From NCBI GenBank assembly GCA_007922305.1, contig ML677344.1, positions 528,894-592,893 of the forward strand: 64,000 bases of DNA. Reading direction: 5' to 3'. How positions within the stretch are numbered: the first letter of the stretch is position 1; the number at the start of each line of letters is the position of its first letter. Under the pieces are notes generated by a model. The model saw nothing but the letters and a program-made list of their open reading frames with translations, searched no databases and was not told the DNA's origin. A program made the position numbers and the translations under genes. Shown one piece after another: positions 10,913-22,858 of the stretch. Source of the DNA: Dermatemys mawii (Eukaryota > Chordata > Testudines > Dermatemydidae).

Positions 10913-11033
10913 TCTCTGGGAAGTTACCATCAAGCCCGGCAGCTCTTGCTGAACGATGCTGACCAAATGACTGAGCAGGCTCCGGATCTCTGGTTCCCTG
11001 AGGCAGCCCAGATACGGCCATCATGTCTGAGAA
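10913..11033 (+). other. Predicted non-coding first exon of second OR gene
   Basis: The start is inferred about 25-30 bases after the TATA box. The end is set by the donor GAA|GTGAGT. The 1.3-kb intron holds a reverse MIR element and a GATA microsatellite. RNA evidence is needed to confirm this exon. Confidence 0.4.
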
Positions 11034-11264
11034 GTGAGTCGACTTTGTGCTGTAACAGCGTGCTTCTCGGTGCACCGGTAGATGAAGAACGTTCACCAGA
11101 ACGCAGGTCAGCTGAGCCCAGGAGGGGCAATGTATTGAATAGAAAATGTCTCTTCCCATCTCTGGTACTTAGATGGCCCCAGCGCCGCAGTAGCTGAGAG
11201 CCTCATGGTCTTGGATGGACAAATCCTTACTCACCCCTGTGGAGCCAGGCAGGGCTGTTATCAC

Positions 11265-11410
11265 CATTGTACATTTGGGGAAACTGAGGCACAGGGAGAC
11301 CAATGACTAAATGATCTGCCCATGGCCACATAGGGAGTGTGTAGCAGACCTGGCAATTCAGCAAGCTTTCCTGTGTCCCACCCTAGTTCTCTAACCAGTG
11401 GACTATCATT
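11265..11410 (-). repeat. MIR/CORE-SINE-like element, reverse orientation
   Basis: Contains 'ggggaaactgaggcacaggg' and a terminal 'tctctaaccagtggac' block characteristic of reversed MIR-type SINEs. Confidence 0.7.
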
Positions 11411-11499
11411 TCTGAGCCGTTGGGTATATTTAAAGAGCAGTGTGGCACATGCATTGTACCGTATAGCACATAGCAAACTTTGTCCCATCGGTGTATGGG

Positions 11500-11500
<1 letters not shown>

Positions 11501-11531
<31 letters not shown>

Positions 11532-11532
11532 C
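11501..11532. repeat. (GATA)n microsatellite
   Basis: About eight GATA units inside the intron preceding the second OR coding exon. Confidence 0.9.
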
Positions 11533-12357
11533 ACTCATGCTTTGTTCAGTAATTTACCCTCTCACCAAATGAGACTGGCTCTCTCTCTCTATGTATTTAT
11601 ATGTATGTATGTATCTCAAAACGTTTTCTTAGAAAGTCTGCTATTTTTATTCATTGTTTCTTTCTTAGCATCTCATTCCACACCTCTGCCCAGGGGCTGT
11701 GATGTTATTGTCCCTAGATAACATGCATTGCTGTCCTTCACACCCTAAAAGAGAACATTCTTTCTCTGCTTAACTGTGCCAGGCGAATGCAGGAAGCAGA
11801 GCTGGGATGGGAGGGGAAGCTAAAACAGCCAGCCAGAGACATTAAATTCCCCCCCTCCATCAAGGCCACCTCAGGCATGACTGGCAGATACAGAAATGAC
11901 AAGAAATGCAAAGTCTGGGTTCTCGCAGCAACAGTAACTCAGCCACACACACCCTGGCAGGTTGGCAGCGCTCGTCACGTTTACCCAGTCTAGCATCGCT
12001 GCACACAGTTGTCATATTCATAGAAATGTCCAAGAGAAAAATGCTCTCAAAGAGCTACAGACCCAGCTCCACTGACGTCATGGGAGACACTCCCTGTTGA
12101 TTTCAATAGGAGTTGGATCACCCCCTCATTGAATCAGTGCCTTGTAGATTTCAAGGGCAGAAGGGCCCATTTGCATCATCTGCTCTGATGTCCTGCATAG
12201 CACAGGCCACAGAAGCTCACCATCGATTGTTAATTATTTGTTAAGTGGGGACAGAGTTGTCAGGCTGGCAGATCTGTTTCTTCCCAGCGCTAGATGCCTG
12301 GGGACTAGCTAGAAGCAATACAATCTCTGTCAACTAGCCCCCGCTGCCTCTCATTAC

Positions 12358-12359
12358 AG
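12358..12359 (+). promoter_or_regulatory. Splice acceptor before second OR coding exon
   Basis: A pyrimidine-rich stretch (12337-12355) ends in TTACAG, 46 bases before the ATG at 12406. This pairs with the donor at 11034. It is the best acceptor in the region. Confidence 0.5.
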
Positions 12360-12405
12360 GGCCAGAAGCATTTCTTGAAGTCTCATCTGGCACAGGAGAT
12401 GCATC

Positions 12406-13356
12406 ATGGTGCCCTTCAATGGCTCCTGCTTCAGTCCCCCGACGTTCCTCCTCATTGGCATCCCGGGGCTGGAAACCCTGCACGTCTGGATCTCCATCCC
12501 CTTCTGCTCCGTGTACGTCGTCGCCATCCTGGGGAACTGCACTATCCTCTTCATCATCAAGACGGAGCCGAGCCTGCACGAGCCCATGTTCTACTTCCTC
12601 TCCATGCTGGCCGTCATCGACCTGGTCCTCTCCACCTCGACTGTGCCCAAGCTGCTGGGCATCTTCTGGTTCAGTTACAGAGAGATCGGCCTGGACACCT
12701 GCCTCCTCCAGATGTTTGTCATACACTCCTTCTCGGCCATAGAGTCTGGGATCTTCCTGGCCATGGCTTTCGACCGCTACGTCGCCATCTGCGACCCTCT
12801 GAGGCACAAGACCATTTTGACCAACACGATTGTTGCCAAGATCGGGCTGGCAGCCATGCTCCGGGGCGTGTTATACATCTCCCCGCTGCCCCTACTTGCC
12901 CAGCGGTACCCGTACTACAGGACCAACCTCATTGCGCATTCCTACTGTGAGCACATGGCAGTTGTGATACTGGTGTGTGGGGATGTCACCATCAGCAACC
13001 TCTATGGCCTGACTGTTGGCTTTCTGGTGCTGCTCATGGATTCGCTCTTCATCATCCTGTCCTACATCATGATCCTGAGGGCCGTGCTCAGGCTGGCCTC
13101 AGTTGATGCCCGCCTCAAGTCCTTCAGCACCTGCGTTTCCCACGTCTGTGCCATCCTGGCCTTCTACACACCCATTGTCGCCTCGTCGCTGATGTACCGG
13201 TTTGGCCAAAACATGCCTCCTCACATCCACATCCTGCTGGCCAACTTCTACCTCCTGGTCCCACCCATGCTGAACCCCATTGTGTATGGAGCGAGGACCC
13301 AACAGATACGGCAGAGAGTGCTTAAGATGGTCTCTCTGAGTAGGCCTGGCCTCTGA
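12406..13356 (+). CDS. Class I odorant receptor, OR51/OR52 type, intact but missing one loop cysteine
   Basis: An intronless 316-residue OR, seven-transmembrane, expected in olfactory cilia. Landmarks are NGS glycosylation site (5-7), GN (43-44), [13 protein letters not shown] (58-69), DRY in [10 protein letters not shown] (120-129), CEH (181-183), C191, KSFSTCVSH (238-246) and PMLNPIVYG (287-295). Spacing equals the receptor at 900 up to residue 300, which supports recent common ancestry. Extracellular loop 2 has Tyr at 171 where the paralogue and most class I ORs have Cys (PYYRTN versus PYCRTN), so one of the three conserved loop cysteines is absent. The start at 12406 gives the family N-terminus; an ATG seven bases upstream is out of frame. 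A polyadenylation signal AATAAA lies at 13538-13543. The gene is GC-rich, which opens long shadow frames on both strands. Confidence 0.96.
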   Translation: MVPFNGSCFSPPTFLLIGIPGLETLHVWISIPFCSVYVVAILGNCTILFIIKTEPSLHEPMFYFLSMLAVIDLVLSTSTVPKLLGIFWFSYREIGLDTCLLQMFVIHSFSAIESGIFLAMAFDRYVAICDPLRHKTILTNTIVAKIGLAAMLRGVLYISPLPLLAQRYPYYRTNLIAHSYCEHMAVVILVCGDVTISNLYGLTVGFLVLLMDSLFIILSYIMILRAVLRLASVDARLKSFSTCVSHVCAILAFYTPIVASSLMYRFGQNMPPHIHILLANFYLLVPPMLNPIVYGARTQQIRQRVLKMVSLSRPGL

Positions 13357-14678
13357 CCCCTAGTCCTGAGCATAAGAGCAGCTGCATGAAGTGACTAGCA
13401 GGTGGCAGGAAGATAAAGATTTTCTTTGAAACTCCCACCCAGACTCATCAGTGTTTTTGAGGAGCACGTAGACAGATTAGAGGTGGCTTGTAGCAAGGCA
13501 GGAGTCATGGGAAGAGATGTGCAACATCGCTAAAAGGAATAAAATGTATAAAGGCAAATTCCTGCCCTGAGAGGTCAAGGAGAGTTTGTCTCAGTTATTC
13601 CATGCCTGGAACTGGATACCCTGCTGGGGGAGCTCAGGTGGGGAGCCAGACAGAACTGGGATTCTCTCTCCACTCCACTTGTGTGATTTCAACGGAGTGC
13701 AGCTGAATGAAACCTCATTCTCTTCAGTAAAGCCAGCCATTATTTTCCTCTCTTGCCTCTGTGGTCTTCTGAGGTCCTCAGTAGGTGGGTGAGTGATGGG
13801 GAGGGAAAGAGCATCCCAAGAGACTCCTGGGGAGGGGTATGTCAGGGCGTGAGGGACGGTGCTGGTGTGCGCATACAAGTGAGGGTGTGAGGCTGACCTC
13901 TGACAGCCCACAGGGGAGCCATAAAGGATGGAAGAGGGGGGAGTTCACCTGGGACAGAATCGCCTGCCCGCCCACAGCTACCACAATCCCTGAGGTTTGG
14001 GCTTTCTCAGGGCTCAAGCTGCCGTGGGAGGCTGGAGCACATTGGCTCTGGCCCGCTTGGCCTGCTGGGCACAGAGACATGAAACGCACCTTTCCAGCCT
14101 GCGGTTTGGGATCCCCGATTCACCAACACCTCCCTTGCTACCTGGGACACGAGTGCGGCAGCTCTCACTCCCCTCACCCCCGCTGTCCAGGAGAAAGAGT
14201 CCCCACCTGTGGTCATGAGGCCCGTCCTCTCTTCCCCACATCCCCACCTTGTGGCCTGGCACTGAATGAGGGCCCAACCCTTGCAGGGACAGGCGCGATT
14301 CCCCCCGGGAGGCACAGTCGGATGAGACGGTGTGTGTCAGCCCCAGGGCTATGCTGGCTCATCTCTCTGTGACTCTTCCCTCCCCTCCCCCACCCCCACA
14401 CACTTACCCCTTTCTCCTCATGTCCACTTCACTTACTCCAAGGTCTGTCACTTCCATCCTCTCATCTCCCAATGGCTGACTTCCCAATGGCTGTCCTCCC
14501 TAGACCAAGTGCCCGCTTGCTCCTGCTCAACCATCACCTCCCTCCTTTCTTGCGCTTGCTTAACTGAGTACTAGCTTGCTCTGCTCTCCCCGTCCCCCAA
14601 AAGCTTCCTTCTAACCCTCCTGCCTCTTCAAATCCAGCTCCACCTTCCTCCTGTCATAACCATGGAAGCAGTGGGTCT
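13357..14678. other. Gene-free stretch with likely OR 3' UTR
   Basis: The first 190 bases to the AATAAA at 13538 are probably 3' UTR of the preceding OR. The remainder is unassigned; overlapping short ORFs near 13840-14370 show no family motif and look like GC-driven shadows. Confidence 0.5.
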
Positions 14679-14682
14679 GCCC

Positions 14683-15765
14683 TGCCTGCGAGACAGTGGC
14701 TGTGTGACGTTATTGACATAAACTCTGACTGTATAGATCATTGTTGCAACCACTGTTATATATTTGCAGCAAATATTGTACAAAGATTGTCGTGTGAGAT
14801 GGCTATGAAAAGGTTGTCATTTGCTGGTTATGATTATGCTGTCTGCATGTGTGTATCATTTTTGTAGTTGAAGTTAATGAATATTGGCTCTGTACTTGTA
14901 TCTCAATGTGTTTTGACTGTAACTAGCATCAGTGAAGCATTTGGTCAGCTCCTTGAGAAGGGACTCTTCTCAGTAAGTGCCCACTCAAGAAACACTTCAC
15001 TGACAATGAACTTTGGAAGACGCCAATCCACATCTGAGCTTTCCTGGAAAGGTTCAAACTAACATGTAAACAATGGCATCAGCCTGTAAAGAACTGAGTC
15101 ATGCATGGACATGTGACTTCCTATGTGACTCCAAACTCCATCTTGTTGCTGTGATTTTGCACAGGAGAAAAAAGGGGTTTCTGCCCACAAAAGAAAGAAT
15201 ATAAAAGGCGCTGGAAACCCCTCCACTTTGTCTTCAGTCCTGCTTCTTACTTCTGGAGGAATCTTGCTATAAACTGAAGCTCTGAACGAAGGACTGAATG
15301 ACCCATCCCAGCTGTGGATGTACTCCAGAGACTTGATTTGAACCTGCAGTTTATTCCATCACTGCTACAAGCCTGAACCAAGAACTTTGCCATGACTATA
15401 TGTAAACGATTCAATTTAACTAATTCTAGCTCTCATCTATATTTCTTTCTTTTTATGAATAAACCTTTAGATTTTAAAGGATTGGCAACAGCGTGATTTG
15501 TGGGTAAGATCTGATTTGTATATTGACCTGGGTCTGGGGCTTGGTCCTTTGGGATCAAGAGGACCTTTGTTCTTTTACTGCCGTATTGGTTTCCATAACC
15601 ATTCGTCCCCATAATGAGGGGCACTGGTGGTGATACTGGGAAACTGGAGTGTCTAAGGGAATTGCTTGTGTGACTTATGGCTAGCCAGTGGGGTGAGACC
15701 AAAGTCCTCTCTGGTTAGTTTGGTGTGCCTTAGAAGTGGAGAACCACCAGCTCGGGGCTATGACA
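14683..15765 (+). mobile_element. Solo LTR of an endogenous retrovirus-like element
   Basis: A 1083-bp unit starts with TG, ends with CA (GGCTATGACA) and is flanked by the 4-bp direct repeat GCCC (14679-14682, 15766-15769). Inside, a TATA box (ATATAAAAGG, about 15189) is followed about 270 bases later by a polyadenylation signal (AATAAACC, about 15459), the promoter-before-poly(A) order of an LTR. No internal retroviral genes adjoin it, so it is a solo LTR. The family could not be named. Confidence 0.6.
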
Positions 15766-16224
15766 GCCCTGCTCTAAGCAATTTGTCCTGAATTGGTGCT
15801 CTCAGCTGTGTCCTGCAAGAAGCAGCATCGTTACAGGCTGTAATTGGTTTAAGGCCTCTAGTCTGAGGAACCGCTGCCATGGAACTCAGGGAAAGGCCAT
15901 ATAACATCTCTGAACCGAGTTGTGCTAAGGAGAGCCCGATGCATGCTGGGAACTTGGTTTAAGGGACGGGATTCTTGTTAATATACTTTGACACTGATTG
16001 GGGTGTGTTTCAGGTAGGTGTTACCCCTGGAAAGTGCTGGTAGCACTGCCAGACTAGCCTGGGTGGTTTTGAATGGATGAAGGAAGTTTAAAACCCAGAG
16101 AAAACCTGATGTGGGGCAGGCTTGGTCTTCGGTGGGGTTGTTTAGTTTGCTCCTTGCCAGCTCAGTGCAGTAGGCCGCTTGGAATTCAGTCTTTGCCTGC
16201 TGCTCTGACAGCAAGCGCAACTGG

Positions 16225-16390
16225 AATACAGTGACCAGTTCTGCTGCCCGCAGCGCAAGAAGGACGTTGATCAGTTGGAGAGGGGTCAGAGAAGAGCCGA
16301 GGGAACGATTAAAGGAGCAGAAAGCCTGCCTGATAGTGACGGACTCCAGAACCTCTATCAGTTGAGAAGCTCTAGTTCAAACACAGAGTG
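16225..16390 (+). mobile_element. CR1 LINE 3' fragment
   Basis: 'cagtgaccagttctg' followed by 'gagaggggtcagagaagagc' matches the CR1 3' region. It is short and degraded. Confidence 0.55.
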
Positions 16391-17104
16391 TTTGGGAGCA
16401 GTGCCCTGGCCTCTGTTATGCAGGCTCGATGATCCCAGTGGTCCGGGAATCTATGAACCAGATCCTCCATTGCAGGAAACTTGCCCTGACACCCACACCT
16501 TGCTCCCCTCCAGCCTGACCTCAGGTAGAGCAGCCTGCCAGCAAAGGGAGCCATGACCTAGGAAGCTGGCGGGGTTGGGAATTGTATCTTTCACAGTTTG
16601 GCTTCCCAGACGCGAAGTCAGGCAGAGATGGGCTGCAGTTGTAGTTGCAGTTGGAACAGCCTCCCTGATAAAGAGGCTCTGCTTCTAACCCAAGTCACCA
16701 GACTATGAGGCGCACCCCCCCACAGTGGGGCAAATAGGAACATTTTGGGGGGGTGGGCGTGGAGGAGTCCAGAACGGCCCCCCTAGGGGGTGGGCAGGGA
16801 GCGCCACTCAGCCCCGCTCTACCCCCAGCTCTGCTCCGGCCTCACTCCTAGCCCGGCTGCAGTTCTGGCCCCAACCTGAGCCCCCTTGCCCCTGTCCACG
16901 CCCCCCAACCCCTGGAGGCACAGCCCCCTCTCGTGGCCCCAGTTCCTGACCGTGGATCTTGGAGAGGCTGACGAAGAACCCGTATTGGGAAGAGCTGCCC
17001 TCCCTGTGAAAATGAAACATAGGCGTGAGATATTTTTAACCGGAGGGTGCAAAAAGCCAAAGCAGCTAGAGAGGAGTTTGTGACAGGCCTATGGCTGAAG
17101 AGTC

Positions 17105-17475
17105 AGCCTTGCTATTTTTGGGGAGGGAGCAGTTACCCCACTCCTAGAGAAAAGGCTAGGCTGATTGGGGTAGCTGGGTCAGTCTCTCTCTAGCTGTGGA
17201 GAGAGAAAGACCTGGCTGTTTGGGAGAGAAGGGTACTAGAGGCAGAGCAGGGCTGGGGAAAGGCAAGAGGAGCTGGAGAGCTCCAACCTGGCAACTCCCC
17301 AGGCTGCAGGCCTTGTGCAAGACCTAAAGAAGATATTGGGGCTGGGAGATGCAGTCCAGGGTTAGGCAAAGGCAGCTAGGCCGACTCCCTTGCAGATGAT
17401 GAGCGGCCATTACAGACCGCAGTCTGCCCCAGTGAGCGGGGGGCTAGATGACAACTGGCAGTAGCCACTGACTTT
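17105..17475 (+). mobile_element. Partial LTR, same family as 21117-21859 and 41727-42423
   Basis: Shares with the other two copies 'ccccactcc', 'gctggagagctccaacc' (compare 'ctggggagctccagccc'), 'gcagtctgccccag' and 'gatgacaactggcagtag'. It lacks a clear TG start and the 3' third, so it is truncated. Confidence 0.65.
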
Positions 17476-18137
17476 GACAGAGTCATTCTAGTGTCACTAG
17501 GAGCAGAATTTTGGCCCAACACACAGAGAACAGGGGAAAATCTCTGTGGGTTGAAATCATGAGCTCAGCTCAGCATTAATCAAGAGAACTCATCGCTGCC
17601 AGTGCCCAAGACTTTCTGTAGCTTTCTAGTTCTATGGAGGCTCTTCTCCCTCACTTCCCCCCGGTGCTATTGGTGGCCCTCCATTGACTCCAGATTTACA
17701 TCCATGTACACTTAGAGGAGACTCCAGCCCTGTGGCTCGATTCTGGAAAGGGATGGACAATTATACAAACTCTGGGAGGTGCTTGGACCACTAAGTAAAC
17801 CTGGATTCCCCCCAAATTTCAGGGGGGTTCTGAGCCCAAGTGCAGCCCCATCATGAGCAATTATAAAAACTAAGAAAAGGGAAAACAAAATAGAATCAGT
17901 TAATCTCACCAGGGGGTGAGAAGGGACCATTTCCCTCATCTATCCCACTGAGCAATCAGCCAGCTGCATTCGAGGCCTTCTTGCCTCCCTTTGCAACATC
18001 CTGCCTTGGCCGCTGCTGGGGAAAGGACACCAAGGGAGCTAACAGAAAAACTGGTGACCTCACATGGCACCTCCTGCATTCAGGATCTGTTGCATCAGTA
18101 TGGATTTTAAAGGCCTAGAGAGTCAATGGTGTTTATC

Positions 18138-18227
18138 ATAGAATAGAAATATCAGGGTAGGAAGGGACCTCAGGAGGTCATCTAGTCCAGCCCCCAGCTC
18201 AAAGCAGGACCAACCCCAACTAAAACT
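18138..18227 (-). mobile_element. CR1 LINE 3' end, reverse orientation
   Basis: Begins 'catagaatagaaatatcagg', the inverse of the CR1 terminus, then 'ggaagggacctcaggaggtc' and 'atctagtccagcccc'. Confidence 0.8.
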
Positions 18228-18658
18228 CTTTATAAAAACTCTTTATAAACACTTTTATAGACTCTTTGACAGTCCAAAGGGATAGGCAGGTGCAGGGATA
18301 TTTTTAAACAGAGCCCTTGGTTTTACACCGTTGCTTGGCAAATGCCCAGAGGCATTCATTCGGACTGCAAGTTTCTTGACTAAACACAAGAAATGAAAAC
18401 AACCATGTCTAGTTAAACTGCGGTTGAGTGATGATGCAAAACAAACTTAGTCAGTCCTTACTAAGTCTCTCCTTTTGCAGCCAATATATCAGCCTCTGAT
18501 TTTCAGAGGAACGTTTCTTCGATGAAAAGGAGAAGGTTAATTTTACTCTCAGTCCTGAAGTGAAGGGCTGTCACTAATCCTTCTCTTATCAGACTCAAAG
18601 TGGAGGAGAGAGAGGACAGGTGAAATATGGCATTAGTGATGTTTTTGGAATGCTGCTG

Positions 18659-19368
18659 TGATGGAACGGAAATGCTCTTAGTGTTTTCTCTGAATAGTCT
18701 GTGGGTGCCTCAGTTTCCCCTATGCATTTCTTAAGTCTTTAGGTGGTGGAGTAAGGGCTGATAGTATTGGAGAATAAAGGACCAGCGGAAAGGAGCAGTC
18801 GACACCCTGTCTTGGCAATTGAGGGCCTGGGCCCTTCCCCCCTCTCAAGGTGTTGGCCGGCAGTGTTGAATAACAAAGAGGTCAGGTGACCTCCCGGCCC
18901 AGGAAAGAGACTAAGAAAAATCAGAGGAGGGGCTAGAGAGTGAGTCTGGATCTGGCTGGGAACAGGGGAAGAGCTCCAGGCAGGTTGGCTGGCTCTTTGG
19001 CCCCCAAAATGGACCCAGCGGAAGGATCGCGTTCGCTCTACCTACAAGTTCTGTTTTAAATCATGTTCCTGTCATCTAATAAACCTCTGTTTTACTGGCT
19101 GGCTGAGAGTCACGTCTGACTATGGAGTTGGGGGTAGGACCCACAGGCTTCCCCAGGACCCCGCTTGGGCGGGCTCACTGTGGGGAAGCGCATAGAGGGG
19201 CAGAAGGTGCTGAATGCTCCAAGGTTAGACCCAGGAAGGTGGAAGCTGTAAGCTGTGAAGCTTCTAGCCTTGGAGACAGGCTGTTCACAGAGAGGAAGCT
19301 TCCCCACAGAGTCCTGACTGGCTTCGTAGGGAGCAGGTCCAGAGCATCGCCCCGGGGACCCCGTGACA
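18659..19368 (+). mobile_element. Solo LTR of an endogenous retrovirus-like element
   Basis: A 710-bp unit with TG...CA ends (TGATGGAACG to CCGTGACA), flanked by the 4-bp repeat GCTG (18655-18658, 19369-19372). It has AATAAACC (about 19077) two-thirds through. Because the flanking dinucleotides repeat, the left boundary could shift by a few bases. No internal genes adjoin it. Confidence 0.55.
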
Positions 19369-19634
19369 GCTGGATCACTGGTTAGTCATGAGTGGAGGAT
19401 TTCACTGGCAAGTCAACCACGACCTGTGCTGCTTGGACCTTGGTTAGATATGCTCTGATCAGGGCAGTGATCTGGTTGGATCCCTTCTCCTTAAACGAGG
19501 CAAGTTTGGATGGATGCGTTATGATTGACTTCAGGACTCCATGAAAAGCTGTGAGAGTGAGATAGGAAGTAGGAAAGAAACAGTGGAGCAGAAAATAACT
19601 CCGCAATGGAAGGGAATATAATACAGGATCAATG

Positions 19635-19801
19635 CCTGATGCTGGGAGTGTATGACAGGGGATGGAGCACTCAATAATTACCCTGTTCTGTACAGTCCCA
19701 CTTAAGTATCTGACACAGGCCGCTGTCATAAGACAGGATACCGGGCTAGATGGATCATTGGCATGACCCAGTGTGGCCGTGTTCTGTTCTTATCTTATGT
19801 G
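19635..19801 (+). mobile_element. CR1 LINE 3' end
   Basis: Shows 'aggggatggagcactcaata', 'gacaggataccgggctagat' and a TTCTTAT-type terminus. Confidence 0.75.
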
Positions 19802-21111
19802 CCTGGGCAGTGCTGGTAGGCTGAGAACTGCATGGTGTGACAATGGGATGACTTTTAGAACTCACAGGTGAAAACAAAGTTCCTTAACCAAAAGCAAGGC
19901 CAGCCGAGTCCTCCAGGCTGGTTTGCTCCTATCTTGGGTCAGTCAAGACGAGCTGGGATGCAAGGTGGGATGAGGGATGCGAGAGCTGATGATGGGTGTT
20001 TTTTTCCAAAGTCTCATTTAAAGAAAGCCAGAAATGGGAGAAGTGTGCAGCATAATTCATCATTCATTTTTCTGTCCAAGCTTTAGGCCTAATGTCTGAC
20101 ACGCTGATTTTGGTTCATTTCCGGTTCCACGTCTTCTCTTGCTTACCAAGCATGATTTTAACACAGTACTTGAACCATATTAGCAGGCCCTTTCATTTAG
20201 ACTCATTGAGGTTTTCTGTCTCCCTTTCATATCTTTTCCCACCAACATTTGTCATTAAAGGTCATGATGACATCTTAGGAACTTGCACATGCTTTTGACA
20301 GTGGAGCTCACCTGTCAGGGTAAATTTTTAGGCCCTGCTATTACAACAGATCTCACAGCCAAGGACTTTTGTGAATATTGAGATCTTTTGGCAATACGTG
20401 GAGGGCTCAGCATTCAGCATGTTCGTGCAGAACTGCACACTTGCTTTGCACGCACCCCCACCAAGCAAACAGTCGTGTGAATCTAGGTACACACCTAACC
20501 ACGTATGCTCCTTGGGCAAGCACAAAAGGTAGCTTGTACCAAAGCAGGTGTGTGAACCTAATACATGAGACCACGCTGGCCTGCGTGTTTTGGAAACAAT
20601 ACAAGCAGAAAGCACAGCCCAGGGAGGCCTGGAGTTCTGCGTATGCAAAACATGGTTGATGTTATCCCTTCTGCCTCTCCCCCTGGTGGACTTTCCCAGT
20701 CCTCTGTCTTGACTTTTGACAAGACTGCTCTATGCAATCAAAGACACTCCACAATTCAGAAAGGCCGAGGTCTGGAAGAGCAGAGAGATATAGAGTGTTG
20801 GGACCCGGTACATTGGCAGAGCTGTGGAGGGGAGTCCAGGGCTAGAAATGTGGGGTGCTCCGCGGGTCGGGACTCAGGTGCATTAACAGAGCTATGTACA
20901 TACTCGCATCACCTCAGGGTTTTAGTCTTAGGTTTTGGGGGGGAATTTCTCAAGACTCCTTCAAATACCTCTGGTATCCCAGCAGCACTGTAGCTATAAG
21001 TGCCATGGTTCAGCGTCTGGATCCATGAATAGTTACAGTCTTTAGCTCTTACACAGTGCTTTTCACCCATACATATTGTGTGTTAGATGTCTGGGCAGAC
21101 AGACCTACGTA
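19802..21111. other. Gene-free stretch, nothing recognised
   Basis: Only small unsupported ORFs. No repeat family was identified with confidence. Confidence 0.4.
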
Positions 21112-21116
21112 CTGCC

Positions 21117-21859
21117 TGTAGTGGGGCAGCTGCCCCACTCCTGGGTAAACAGGGCTGAGGCTGGGAGCAAGCAGCTCCCAGGCTGATTGGAAAAGCAGCC
21201 CAGCAGAGAGCTGCAACAGTGAAAGCAGCTGGGGTGGAGCAGCCACAGCTGTGGCTGGGTCAATTAGGGCCCAGCTCGCCCTGATAAAAGGGCCCAGAGT
21301 TTGGTGCACAAAGGGACAGTCTTCTCTAGCTGTGGAGGAAGACAGGCCTGACTGCTGGAGCTTGACAGGGTACCTAGAGTGGCGCAGGGCTTGGGGAAAG
21401 CTAGAGGAGCTGGGGAGCTCCAGCCCAGAACCACCAACCCCAACTCCCCGCCCAGGCTCTAGGGCCTAGGAGATGGCCCAGAAAGGGATACTGGGGTTGC
21501 AGGGGGCAGCTCACGGGTAGGCAGAGGCAACAGGCCAACCCTTGCCTACAATGACTGACTATTACATTGCAGTCTGCCCCACAGAGTGGGGGCTTGATGA
21601 TGACTGGCAGTAGCCTAGACTGAGGCAAGGTGGGGATAGTGGTTGGGGGTTTCCCAGAGTGGGGAGACCTAGAGGCAGAGTGTGGGGGTACTGCCACTGG
21701 GCAGCACCCCAGGGAAGAGGGCATTGGGGTCCAGGAGGGACACAGGGCCAGTGGCGAGCGGGACATCGGCCTGCAGAGGGCGCTCCAGAGGCTGGAAGGA
21801 GCTGATTCCCCGGACGTCCAGCAGGAGGTGCCGCAGGGGTAAGCTGCCGCTCTGCTACA
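21117..21859 (+). mobile_element. Solo LTR with 5-bp target duplication
   Basis: A 743-bp unit with TG (TGTAGTGGGGCAG) and CA (CTGCTACA) ends, flanked by CTGCC on both sides (21112-21116, 21860-21864). A TATA-like GATAAAAGGG lies near 21281. The copy at 41727-42423 is homologous along its whole length, which confirms the boundaries. Its many short ORFs are not genes. Confidence 0.75.
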
Positions 21860-22219
21860 CTGCCCCTCTGACATAGTTGGTTACTGCCCCCCTGACATGG
21901 CCAGTTATCAACCATCACCTTGTACAGGTTGGTTCGATCAAAACATCTCTATTATGTACTATTATCCTGACCTTCTAGGTTCCCATGATCCTTGGGGAAT
22001 GGTTTTCTACCATCCTTGTCGGGATGTTCTGGTACCACTTGATATCGGGATGTGAGTACTCAGTGCCTAGCACTTCTTAGGAATGTGTATTTGTGCACTA
22101 TCCGCCCTGTTCTTGCCAGATTCTCTGAGCAGGGCCTGCCTCATACTTGGCCTCTAATACAAGGGCGCATGTATCAGGCTCTCTTCCTACTACACAAATC
22201 AATCCACTTTTCAAAGGAG
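21860..22219. other. Gene-free stretch, nothing recognised
   Basis: No supported gene or named repeat. Confidence 0.4.
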
Positions 22220-22858
22220 GGGAAGCTCATTATCTCCATTTTACAGTTGGGGAAACTGAGGCAGGGAGCTGCGATGTGACTTGCCCGAGGTCACTCAGTA
22301 GGGCAGCGGCAGAGCTGTGAATAGAACCCAGGTCCCCAGTAGAGCCATGCAAACAATTAATTTTCCAGTTCAGCAGCTGCACCAAAAAAGCAGAGGGGAA
22401 AAGTTCATTTCCTGTTGACCCAAAATGATATTTTAAAAAATTATAATTCGCACACCAAGAACGGGAGAAAAAGTAGTTTGGGGTGAAGTGAAACATTTAG
22501 CTTAGTTTTTGAGCTTTCTTTTACCTTTATGGATAAAATTAATAGAATTGATGTAAAAGTTGAAACGAAACGGCCCTTCACATCAAAACACGGAAAGATT
22601 TCATCTTCAAAAATGGCATAAAGAAAATGTTTTGAGGCTGGGGGGGATTTTGGTAGGTTTTTTTTGTTGTTGGGGGGTGTTTTGTTTTGTTTTTTGTTTG
22701 GAGGGGTTTTTTTAGCCCAAACAATTTGACATAGCTACAACGTTTCCGTTGACCCCTAGCTACATTTTTTTAGTCAAAGAAAAAAAAAAGCCCCCCAAAT
22801 TTTGCCCAGCTCTAATCTCTAGGCCAGGGCCTTATCCACTGTGCTGCCTCTGGGAAAA
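22220..22858 (-). repeat. MIR-like SINE (reverse) split by an A/T-rich insertion
   Basis: The SINE starts at 'tctccattttacagttgggg' (22230), runs through 'ggtcactcagtagggcagcg' and stops at 'acccaggtcccc' (22339). It resumes at 'ggccagggccttatccactg' (about 22822-22845). The 470-bp insertion at about 22340-22815 has loosely inverted ends (CAGTAGAGC... and ...CAGCTCTAA) and homopolymer T and G tracts. It looks like a hAT-type MITE. Confidence 0.6.

Larger units (their letters stand above)
15766..18137. other. Gene-free stretch with repeat fragments
   Basis: Holds a CR1 piece (16225-16390) and an LTR fragment (17105-17475), listed separately. The GC-rich segment 16700-16950 gives overlapping small ORFs with no family motif. 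Nothing else is recognised. Confidence 0.5.

Noticed and set aside
12375..12950. 191-codon ORF overlapping the second OR in another frame (and a 157-codon minus-strand ORF)
   Set aside because: GC-rich third positions of the OR gene keep the other frames open; no domain is visible and the OR frame is clearly the conserved one.
14..14372. Short ORF products at 293-517 and 13839-14372 considered as genes
   Set aside because: No motif, poor start context, overlapping frames on both strands; consistent with chance in GC-rich intergenic DNA.
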